Source of the DNA: Anaeramoeba flamelloides
Lineage: Eukaryota; Metamonada; Anaeramoebidae
Direction: 5' to 3'
DNA: 64,000 bases
Assembly: GCA_027625915.1 (NCBI GenBank)
Contig: JANTQA010000033.1
Location: forward strand, 10,230,001 to 10,294,000
Below the pieces are notes generated by a model. The model did not search any database, was not told the DNA's origin, and saw only the letters and a list, made by a program, of their open reading frames with translations. The translations under genes were made by a program, and so were the position numbers. Positions 11,698-22,144 of this stretch are shown piece by piece (the stretch's first letter is position 1; every line of letters begins with the position of its first letter).

Positions 11698-14600
11698 ATG
11701 GAATTGAGTCAGTATTTTGCAAAAATAAAAACAGCAGTTTCACAAAACGATGGTGAAACTCTTGCTGAACTTTTGTCTTATTCAAATTATCCATCTTTGA
11801 ATATACGGATCCCAACCATGTCACGAAAGGTATTTCTTCTTCTCATTTCGGTGTTTAAAAAAACAAAGAAAATGAAATAATTTTGTTCTTTACTTTTTTT
11901 TTTTTTCTTTATTGAATAATTTTTCAATCATAAAATAAGCCAAGTGCAATTTCGAAAATAGCAAGGAAATGGCTTCCTGATGCCTGGGCAGAAATTGTTG
12001 CTGATTTTATTATCTCGCAAATAAAATTAGATATTTTTGAATGCTATGAGTGGTTTGCAAAAGCTATGAAACGCTTTAATATTATTTTCAAAACGCATAC
12101 TAACTGGTCTCTTCCCGTTCTTTTTACATTTTGCTCAACCTTACTTAAATTGGCTACTGAAGTAATTGTCTTTTCTTTTTCATTTTATGCCTTTATCCCC
12201 ATTAATTTTTTTTTTTTATTATTTTTTATTTATTTTTTTGTAATTTTTTTGATTCCTTCAAAGTCGGATAAAGAAAAAATTGCTTACAAACAAAAACCTG
12301 AAAAATTAGAGCATGCAAGAGAATTGCTTCTTCAGTCTTTTAAGATTACAACAAACGATCGAAAAAGTCTGGATATTTCAAAAAAATTTGGTGCAATAGC
12401 TGTAGTAAATTCCTTGTTTTTTGTCTATTTCAAAATCAACAATTTAAGAATGTGCAAAAATCTGATCAGATCGATTGAAACACCTCAATTCCCTTCACTG
12501 GACAAATTTTCTATTTCTCAAACAGTTACTTATAAATATTTTCTTGGAAGACTTGCACTTTTAAATTCTGAATATAAAAAAGTAATTTTTTTTTTTTAAT
12601 TTTGCTTTTTTTTATAAGAGGATGAAGAACAAACACTTTTTTTTTTTTTTATTTCAATATTCTAGAATCAAAAGAAACGACAAACAGTAAAATATAAATT
12701 AAACAAACAACAATACACCATATAATCTATTTATAATCACAAAATTTAAAATAAAATTATTGATTGTGAAACAAATTGAAGTCATAGTCTATGACATGAC
12801 TAAATGAATTATAAAGCAAAACATTTTTCAGATCAAAACAAAAATCACTGAGAAGAAAGTTAAAAATGTCTTTACTAATTAAATGAAAAAAAAAAAATAA
12901 TTTCTTTTATTATAAGATCTAAAATCCTGTGAAGAGATCGATTAATTTGCTGAAAAGTCCTCATAATTATTGTCAAATTAAAAAAAAGTTCAGTATTTTT
13001 AAAAAACTGTGATATAATTTTTAAAATTAAGCAAGTAAGTTAATTTTTCAAATTCTGAGTGCCACCACTTATGTGAAACTGAATTCTTCCAATCATTTCA
13101 ATGGCCAAATACGCTGATATTTTAATAAATACTAAAGTTGGAATATATTATATATTATAATATATTTACATACCCACCAAAAAATGGAATTCAAAAAAAT
13201 GAAAAAGATTGAATCTTGAAAAAATAAATAAAAAATCATTTATTTCAAGCTCTTATCTCAAACATTTGATACAATTACTTATTCTTTATTTGGCTTTATT
13301 TTTTAATTCTTCATGGAAATACTTTTGTTTGTAAAATTTTTCAGAAACAAATTACTTCGCTATTTCGAAAGAATTTCCAAAATGAATTCCCAAATCCTAT
13401 TTTCATTTAATTCATCTAATTCTAGTTTTTTTTTCAGAAAATATGGATATGTTTTTTGAATTCCTCTTCAGTAATAAATATATATTGGAAGAATTCGCTT
13501 GATTTTATAATTATTTATTTTCGATTAAATTGAGAAACTCAAAATAATTCTGAATCAAGATTAAAATTTTTTCTAAAATTTTCAATTATTTTGATTTGAA
13601 TCTTTTGTAACTGTTTTTTGTTTCCAAGAATTCAACCCCTTTATTTCAATTTTTGAAATAGTGTACTTTATTTTGGCTTGGTTTGATAAAAATATTTGTA
13701 AAAAAGAATTTTGAAAAATTAAATTTGTAAAAAAAATGTTTTGTAAAAATAATAATAAATAGTAATGGGGCGAGAAATTCAAGGTTATAAATTGTTTGTA
13801 TTCAATCCAAATGAAGAAGATAAAGAAAGCAAATCTTCAAATATAGGCTTTTTAGGATTTTGTTTTTTTTTTTCATTCTTTATTTCAACAAATTTCTTTG
13901 GAAAGGTGATCTTTCGTCTTTTTTCTTCTAAAAGAAAATAGTTGTTTCAAATACACACCTTTTTGGGACTATTGTTTTGGTTTAATGTTTGATTAATTTC
14001 ACTAATTCGTATAAACACATTTTTAGATCCAAAACCAAATTTGATAAAACTCTAAAATTTAATCATAAAAAAAAATGTTCAAAAAATCGAAAAATTCAAA
14101 GATTCAACTCTGAATTACTTTGGGTTCGTTTTCTTTTCACAAATAGAGCAGTGAATGGTGTTTTGGTTTCAAAAGTTTCAATATCTGGAGTCACTCAAAA
14201 AATATTTTTCAGTAACGTTCACACAATTAAAATTTTTCAAAAATGGTAAAATGTACCTATTTCCTTAAAGAAAACTTTAAATTTTGAAAAAGTTTGAAAA
14301 AGGTGTGGCAAAAAAGTTTTCAATTGTTTTTAAGAACAGTTGAATAACTTCAATAAATCCATTTTCAGTACTTTATTACTCTTTTGTTTTGCAATTAATC
14401 AAATGAAATTTTTGATTTGAAATTCCCAAATATTTTTTATAATTCATTAATTTCGAACTAATCATATTTTATACCCAAAAAATATTACTTTTAAAACTCA
14501 CAACGTATTTTTTGACTTAAAAGAATGTTTAGTCAAGGGATCTTGTTCTGATTTAAAATTTTGGATTTTTTCTTCGAAAATTTGTCATTTGGGGGTATAA

Positions 14601-17151
14601 AAACATTTTCACAATCCAAATCCGAAAATTTACCTTGAAAAGGTCTGGAAATCAAAACTTTCATTGCTGGATAGTTTCTATACCAAATTATTTTCAATTG
14701 CCAGAAAGTTTACTTCAATTGTACCAATCTAAGACTTGAAAATAATTTGGATAGAACCAGTACAATATCAAAAATAGGAAAAAAAATCCATTTTTAAATT
14801 TGTATTTTTTTTTTTTCGAGAATTCCAATATTTTTTTTTATGATCCAATGAATATTTTTACTCAAATCTTCAAAAATTCTAAATTTTTAATTTTTTTTGA
14901 CTTTCCTTTAATTGAAATTCTTAAAAATAATTTTTGTTGAGTAAAGGTATCATATTTCAACTCTCAGAGAACATAAAGTTTGTATAATCCCGAAATTCTT
15001 AATTTATTTAGAGACTTTTTTATCCTAGCTATAATGAAGACAAGATTATAACTCATAGGATAACTTTGCTAAAAAAAAAATATAAGAAAAATATTATAAT
15101 TTTAAACAAAAACAAGAAAAAGACAAATAAAAGAAAGACAAAAAATAGATTAAAAACAATAACAATCAAGCAAAAACTTCACTTAAAAAGTTTTTTTTTT
15201 TTTATGAACCCCAAGTGCTGAATGGGTTATATATTGTTTTCTTTTATATCAAAAATTTCTAGATCACCATCATAATTTGTTTTAATAAAGAGTTCTAAAT
15301 ATTTGACCAACTATTTGATCAAATGAAAAATGTTATTTTATCAAGTTTTTAATTTAGAACTTTATAGATATGGTTGATATCTATAAAGCACTGGTTTTTA
15401 AGAATTTGTTTTTGAAATTTTCTTTTCAGTTGGTTTGCTTGTTATTTTTATTTTTAATTTTTTTACAAGTTTCCCAAAACTTGTTTTCGCAAAATCCCAG
15501 TACAAGATACCTGACTCAACAGTTTTAGGCCCAGTCCAATAAACGACTCGGAAAGATTGTACGGAAAGTCCGATAAGTCGCAGTTAAGTTCAGTTGGTTT
15601 CAAATCGGCTTCAGTTGAATTCAGTTCGCTTCAGTTACTTCAGTTACATAAGTCCAGTTCAATTTGTTCAAGATCTGATCATAAACAAGTTCAATTTGTT
15701 TACGATCTAATCTGAACAAGTTTATGAATTCTTATAATGATTTTTAATTCCTTTTACCCCCTTCAAACATTTTGAAAAGAAAACAAAAAGAGGAGGAACC
15801 GAAGGAACCGAAGGAACTCAAACGTCGAACTTAAGGGAATTTGGAAAAAGTAAAAAGTATAAAAAATCAAAAACTTTTGACTTTTCAAAAAATGGGACTA
15901 AGATTTATTTACTTATTTCGAAGGGAGAAAATTGCTTTCCTTTTGTGTTTCATACTTAAAAAAATGTATAAGAATTGTAACACCCCCCTAATCTATTGAA
16001 TTAACCTTATTCTTGTGAGGAATTTCCAACTCTCACATTCAAACCAACATCTCAAAATCACAATATTACTGATTAGGATACGCATGAATAATTTATACTT
16101 GGTCTCTTTGATTGAAAATAAAAAGAAACAAATAATTTTTTTTTACAAATCAAAAATAAAAAATCTTGAGATTTTCAATAGAAATTTTTATTATTCATGA
16201 ATTGTTTCAAAATTTCAAAACAAAAGGATTAATAAAATTTTTTATTATGAATTTCAAATTCAATAAAGTTTATTTAAAAAATAATTATAATTAATCAAAA
16301 AAATATATAAATACGCAATCCTTATTTTTAAAAGTAACTAAATCGATTACTATCCATTTTTTTCTAAAAAAAAAGACTATTTTATATTTATTTTAATACC
16401 TATTAAAGACCAAATTTATATAGTAAATTGATAAATTTACAATAATAATGCTAAAATTATATGCCAATATTTCATTTTCATTTTCTATTCCTATTCCTAT
16501 TCCGATTCCTATTCCAATTACTATTTTTATTTATATTTCGATTTAGGTTTCGATTTTGATTATTAATTTTCTCTTCTCTTCCCCCCCTTTCCCTTTTTTC
16601 TTTTTCTTTTATTTACATAATATTAACTCTAGGCTGAAGAACATTTAACTTATGCATTTAATAATTGTACAAAATATCATAAAAAAAATAAAGCTATGAT
16701 CTTATTATATCTATTACCAATTCAATTTTTAAAAGGAAAGGTCCCTTCAAAAAAATTATTAATTAAATATCCAATACCACAATTCAAAGGCATTGTTGAG
16801 AGTTATATTAGTGGCAATGTTAATGAATTCTCTAATTGTATCATCAAAAATCAAAAATTTTTTATTCAAAAAGGTATTTTCCTAATTTTAGAGAATGCAA
16901 AATTTATTGTTTATCGTAATTTATTTTATCGAACATATAAAATTTCCAACATTAACAAAATTAATTTTTCAATTTTCCAAAAAGCCTTTGATATTATTGG
17001 TGTAAGCATTTCACTCGATGAAATTGAATGTATTTTATCAATTTTGATCTCACAAAAAAAGATAATTGGCTATATATCTCATAAACTTTCAACATTAGTT
17101 CTTAAAAAGGATGGTGCATTTCCAAAGCTGAATCTAATTACAAAAAATTAA
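11698..17151 (+). CDS. PCID2: PCI domain-containing protein 2 (Thp1/PCID2), TREX-2 subunit
   Basis: Four exons join in phase 0 at GT-AG sites: 11698-11829, 11940-12161, 12264-12581 and 16633-17151. They give about 396 residues, matching the usual length near 400. Family landmarks in order are YFAKIKTAV near the N-terminus, NWSLPVLF, SKKFGAIAVVNSLFFVYFKI, NNLRMCKNLIRSIE, VTYKYFLGRLA, AEEHLTYAFNNC at the start of exon 4, KAMILLYLLPIQFLKGKVP, and the winged-helix end of the PCI domain (DEIECILSILI..IIGYISH). PCID2/Thp1 with SAC3 and DSS1 forms the nuclear-pore TREX-2 complex for mRNA export. Introns 1 and 2 are 110 and 102 nt, whereas intron 3 is 4,051 nt and full of repeats. The start is supported by alignment to family N-termini. 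Identification is confident; function is inferred from orthology. Confidence 0.93.
13040..14260. repeat. Dispersed repeat family C, copy 2
   Basis: This uninterrupted copy aligns with 4990-5950 plus 7560-8240. It carries AGTGCCACCACTTATGTGAA, AATATATTTACATACCCACC and TTTTGGTTTCAAAAGTTTCAA in the same order. Its first part recurs inverted at 37236-37625. On the minus strand near 13430-13370 one frame reads ELDELNENRIWEFILEILSK before a stop, which suggests a coding ancestor. Confidence 0.6.
15480..15850. repeat. GC-elevated island with short TTCAGTT and GGAACCGAA repeats
   Basis: Within the PCID2 intron this stretch is much less AT-rich than its flanks. It carries repeated TTCAGTT words (about 15593-15660), a duplicated CAAGTTCAATTTGTT-like block near 15685-15720 and a GGAACCGAA tandem repeat near 15795-15820. 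No open frame of note exists. It could be a transposon fragment, a non-coding RNA or an intronic regulatory segment. Confidence 0.45.
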
Positions 17152-17504
17152 AAAAAATTAAAAAAAAAAAAAAAAATTTTTTTTCTTCCAATTCTTAATC
17201 CAAAAGATTTTTTGAGAACCAGAATCATTAAAATTATCAACAAAATAATTAAATAATGATAATGATAATTCTTTATTTTTTTTTATATTCATTCATCAAA
17301 AAACAGAATATATAGATAAAAAAAATAAAAAAATATCTTGATATTTTTAATAATTATTAACATATAAAAAACAGGTTTATTAAAGAAAATATTTAACATA
17401 TTTTTAATGAACTAATAGAAAATAAAAAGGTATTTTTTTTTAATTCTTAATAATTTTTTCTCAAACAAAAAATTTTACTAGAGTATTTGTCGATTTATAT
17501 TTGA

Positions 17505-17715
17505 CAAGTAACGAGAAAGCTTCAAAAATCGTGATAAGCAAAAAAATCGCGAAAATTATAGAAAATCTCGAGAATTAATAATATCACGATTACTTTTTAA
17601 CAAATCGTGATATTGTAGAAAATCGCGATATTCGATAAAATCACGATAATTGTTTAAAAAGTGTGATAAAAGTCAAAATATCATGATAAAAATTAAATCG
17701 AGATAATAATAGTCG
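17505..17715. repeat. Cluster of palindrome-like octamers ATCRYGAT
   Basis: Six matches to ATCRYGAT lie within about 160 bases (starting 17528, 17583, 17604, 17622, 17640 and 17680), plus degenerate ones such as ATCGCGAA at 17546. The octamer is self-complementary as a set: ATCGCGAT and ATCATGAT are palindromes, and ATCGTGAT and ATCACGAT are each other's complement. Similar words recur at 18649, 45772, 46195, 46230 and 46248. The GC-rich core is unexpected in such AT-rich DNA. Confidence 0.6.
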
Positions 17716-19071
17716 ATGGCTATTCGGGATAATTCAACAATATTTTTAAAAAAAAATTTTGTTTGATCAAAAATAGATTATGTGAAAAAAAAGTAATTCT
17801 TTTAAAAAAAATAACAAAAAAGATACTTAATTCAATCAAGGATCAGATCAAGAGTTTTCTTTGTATTTTACTTTGATTTGGTTGAATGATCGATTTATCC
17901 TTTAGATTAACAAAGGTAATAATCAAAGGCAAATATATTGTTTCTCAGTCAATCATGGTGTTATAAATTGCCTTGTAAAAAAGCTTTGAAAGCAACCAAC
18001 CTTTTATTGCCTTATTTAAAGAAAAGTTCTTTGGGTGAAAACATTTTTCAATATTCAAAGAAAACTGAAATGAGTTTGTTTAACTTTTTAAAAGCTTTCT
18101 CAGCAACCTAGCCCGATGATCACCAATTATTATGGTTTTTGTACATTTGTTTTCTTTTTCTTATTCTTCTTCTTTGAGTATCTTTGTATTTTACAGAAAA
18201 TAAAACTAGAGGTTTAAAGTTTTTTTTGATCGATCACCAATAAGAATAAAAATTCCTCTTTCTTATTTTTGGTTATTTAACCACAGAGGGAATAACTCTA
18301 TTTTTAAAAAAGTACATCTTTTTTATATTCAAGTTAAGGTTGAAATAGATTATTGGTTTGATCATAAAATTCGTTTGAGATTTTATATATTTTGTAAAAA
18401 AAAATGAAAAGAAAAAATTTGTGTTTCTACGACAAAAAAATCAGATTGGCCTTTATCAATCTTCATGTCTTTCAAAACTTTCTAATACTCGAAAACAATT
18501 GGCAACCCTTTCAAACATTTTTAAAAGTGAAAAGGAGTTTTTTTTTTATCTTAAAGTTTTTGTAGAATCCAAGTTATTTTTTTTAAGGTGGTTTAATAAA
18601 ATAATTTTCTTTAGTGCAATCAATATCTTGATTACCATAATCTGGAATATCGTGATTTTATGATTTTTTCAAGATAAATAAAGACTAATAGTGATTTTTT
18701 TTTATATTATTGTGATTAATTTCTAATATCTTGATAATCTAAGTTATCATTAAAAACTTTTAATAATTGTTCAACTTTGAATGCAATATGACATTACATA
18801 ATAAAAATAAGTTCTTTACAAATTAATTTGGAATATACTTCTTTTGACAATGTAGCATTTTATTTTATAAATATATTTTTTAAATATTTTGTTTTAATTT
18901 GAAAAATTACATTAATTTATAAAGATGTAGAGTTTTGTTGATTATTTTGAGTTTTTCAAATTGGGTTGTTTTTTTTATTATTGGTTATTAATTTTATTAT
19001 ATTTTTTCACAAGAAAATAGTGGATACGATTCCATTCTTGAAAAAATTGAAAAATAAAAAAAAAATATTTG

Positions 19072-19655
19072 ATATATGTCCTTAATAAATTTAAGCTCTA
19101 TTTTTTTTTCTGATTAATATTTTTCGAAATCTAGCCTTATAACTTAATTCAATTAACCACCAAGATAACATTTTTTAGAAAAAAAACACTCTCAACTTTT
19201 GAATATCGAAAATATTTATTGAAATTACTGTGTACTTTTTTATTTGTTTTTGAAAAATTGGGGTTGGGAAAATTTTGAAATCACAGAATAAGCTAATATA
19301 TTAAATTAGAATACCTTTCCAGAGAGTTTATCTTATTTAAATAACTTTTTTTTTAATTATACCATTTGAAAATAAAAAAAACATTATAAGACCAAATTAT
19401 TCCCTTTTGTGAAAATAAAATTCCCATAATTTAGAATTTGTTTTAGTAAATGAGTTAAAATAAGATATTGTATATCAAAATATACATAATTTCAAGTTTG
19501 AATTCAATCATTTTGGAAAAAAATGTTTTCAAGAAAAAGTTAAATTGAAACTTTATTTATTTTTACTTTATCAGTTTGTTTTTTTAATTTTTTTAATGGA
19601 AGGTATTTAATCAGTTTTCAATTTTTAGTGTTTTTTGGGTCGTAGGGACATATTA
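19072..19655 (+). repeat. Dispersed repeat, plus-strand copy (pair with 46918-47503)
   Basis: This segment matches the reverse complement of 46918-47503 along its length. Landmarks are TATGTCCTTAATAAA at one end, CTCAACTTTTGAATATC, TATATTAAATTAGAAT, TTAAATTGAAACTTTATTTA and GTGTTTTTTGGGTCGTAGGG at the other end. No coding potential and no clear terminal inverted repeats or target duplication were seen. Confidence 0.7.
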
Positions 19656-20115
19656 TGATGAGATAATAATAATTTTTTTAATATAATGAATTCGTATATT
19701 TTTGTCAATAACACTGAAAAAACTATCAAATATTTTTCAATTGGTTAGAAAAGATAATTCAAATGATCCAATAGGTAGATCAAATTAGTTCAAAATTGAT
19801 GGGTTTTTATTTCATTTCTTATTGTTACGAACCAATATATTTTATAGGTGGGTTATAAAAATGGATAAATTCATAAAAAATTGGCAGTGAAAGGAAGTAC
19901 TAATTTTGTTTAGAAAAAAATCTGAAAAGAAAAACAATATTTTGAAGAGATTTTGAACTGTTATTTATTTTTTTTATCCATAGGAAATAGAGTAATTATT
20001 GAAACAAATACCTAATTAAACTTGATACATAATCCCTTTTCAACTTGAGAGAAATTAATTTTACAAAGAATTCATTTTTTGCAATTAGTTTTTAATATTT
20101 TCAATATATATAAAC

Positions 20116-20118
<3 letters not shown>

Positions 20119-20164
<46 letters not shown>
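20119..20164. repeat. (AT)n microsatellite
   Basis: About 46 bases of uninterrupted TA dinucleotides. Shorter runs are near 2537-2565 and 6041-6066. Confidence 0.95.
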
Positions 20165-20165
<1 letters not shown>

Positions 20166-21339
20166 CGATCAGTAAAAACAAAAGGAGAAAAAGTCGTAAA
20201 ATTTTTTATTTTTTTTTGAAAAATCACGATTCAAAAATTTATCAAATTTGTAGTGATATATAAATTTTGCAATTTATACTGATTTTGAAACTATGTGATA
20301 ATTCAAAAATAAAATATTGAAAACTTGAAGATCAGAGAAAACTTGACCTTTTATTTTATCATTGTTTAATAAATAAATTTCTTGAATTTGAAAAAATTAA
20401 CTAATTATTTTTTTTCAATTATTTAGATTATAAATAAGAAACTATTATTATTTAACGAAATTTATTTGATAATTTTTTATTATTAATAAAAAGAAATTTT
20501 AATTAATTTTTTTACTCGAAAATATTAAACATTTCGAGATTTTCTATAAAATGTAAAAAAAAAGAAAAAATGTAAATTAATTTACAAATATGAATAAAAA
20601 GATTTTGAAAAGGAATTTTAAACAATCAGAACCCAAATAAAATGATTTAAGAAACTTATCGTTTATAATTTTTATAAAATTTAAAAATAGTATTAATAAC
20701 TACCATTTTTTTCAGATAGGTAGAAAATAAAAATAATTTTTTTTGGTCTTTAGAATTTTTTAAAACCAAAGTTACTATTTGAAAAAATAGTTTTACTTTA
20801 TCAATTTTATCCATTTAAAGTTGAATTTTCAACAAGACCAAGAACAATCTCTAAATTTAAAGATTTTTTTCTTCTGATTTGAAAAATGAAAACCTAATAA
20901 AATAAAAAATAAAAAGGTTTAATAGTAAAAATTATTCCAATATTATGAAATCATTTTATTGTAAAACTTTATTAACTCGTTTTCGATGAACAGTGTATAT
21001 ATTTTTTTTTCTTATCAATAAGAAAAAAGAAAAAAGATAAAAATAATTTTAATCAAAAAATGGAAAAATAATTTCAAATGGAGTAACTAAATAATAAATT
21101 TAGAGTTTTAGAAATCGAAAATCGAAAATTGGTTTTAGATTCATATGTTATCTCATCAAATGTTCATTGATTAACTCCAAAATATCAAATAAAAATTACC
21201 GAAAATAAATTAAAAATGAAATTACCTTGCTCATATATCTAATAATTCTATTGATTTCATTAAATATTTTTTTTTTTTTTTTTTGACAAAGTTCTTATTC
21301 CTTATGGTTTAGGTTTGATATCTACTATTAGTAGAAAAA

Positions 21340-21550
21340 TAAACTGAGCAAAATATCCATTTAGCTTTCCAAAAAAAGATAATAATAAATCATGTAACAT
21401 TTCAAATTTTATAACAAGCCTAAAATATTCATTTCCCTTAGAAGTGGGGCTTTGAAGATATATTTGAATTATTAAAATGTTTTAATTTTTATTGGAAAGC
21501 TGAATGAAGGATTTGGTCGATTCATTTTGCAATTAAAAGTAATGTATTTT
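21340..21550. mobile_element. Small TIR element (family E MITE)
   Basis: The left end carries ATTTAGCTTTCCAAAAAAAG and the right end ATTGGAAAGCTGAATGAA followed by ATTTTGCAATTAAAAG. The ends are inverted copies about 200 bases apart. The same ends, written TTTTCATTCAGCTTTCC and GGAAAGCTGAATGAAAA, define elements near 41310-41525 and 41550-41765 and partial copies near 26895 and 53960. No coding capacity. Confidence 0.6.
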
Positions 21551-22144
21551 TTCGAGAATTTTTCAAAATGAAACAACAGAAAAATGGTTTTTTCTTGTTT
21601 TTAATGAAAATTTATTTCAATCAATATATTATTAATTTCCAAATTAGAAATTAGAACAATCTCATTTAGTCTTGGAAAAAAAATAAGAAGAATTATTTTT
21701 AATTTACTTGGCAATTAAAAATTTTATTAACTATTGAAATTATTTTTTTTTTTAAAATTATTTTTTTTTCTTTAAATGTTTCTAACAACAATCATACGAA
21801 TAAAAAATAAATATATAATAAAACCCTCTGAAAGAATATTTAAACAATTGATTTTCTAAAAAGGAAGTCCAAAAATGTTTTTTTTTTAAACTAATAATAA
21901 TAATCCCAAAAAATAAAAAAAATGATAATTTACAGTAAATAAATATTTTTTCCGAAATTTTCGTAATGTTTATTTTTGCATCATTTTGTCCCTTTTCACA
22001 ATCCCTACTATATATAAATAAATAAAATATTTAATTTACAATTTTTATATAGGAAATCGTAATGTTTATTATCATTCCTAAAATGCATAAAGAAAAAAAA
22101 TAAAATAAAATAAAATATCATGTATTTAGACCATAAATCTAGAT

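Larger units (their letters stand above)
12582..16632 (+). other. PCID2 intron 3, repeat-filled, 4.05 kb
   Basis: The intron begins GTAATT and ends CTCTAG. It contains family C copy 2 (13040-14260), an imperfect 22-bp-arm inverted repeat at about 14675-14756 (CCAAATTATTTTCAA / TTGAAAATAATTTGG), and a less AT-rich island at 15480-15850. A pyrimidine-rich run (TTCTCTTCTCTTCCCCCCCTTT) lies shortly upstream of the acceptor near 16570. No nested gene is convincing; the open frame at 13989-14249 belongs to family C. Confidence 0.8.
17152..22144. other. 5-kb repeat-rich intergenic region
   Basis: No gene is supported. Contents listed separately are palindromic-octamer clusters (17528-17687 and near 18649), a dispersed repeat at 19072-19655, an (AT)n microsatellite at 20119-20164 and a small TIR element at 21340-21550. 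The frame at 18421-18663 lacks any family signature and lies between the octamer clusters. Confidence 0.6.

Noticed and set aside
17505-17715. CRISPR-like array from the ATCRYGAT repeats
   Set aside because: Units are only 8 bases, spacing is irregular, orientation is mixed and the genome is eukaryotic.
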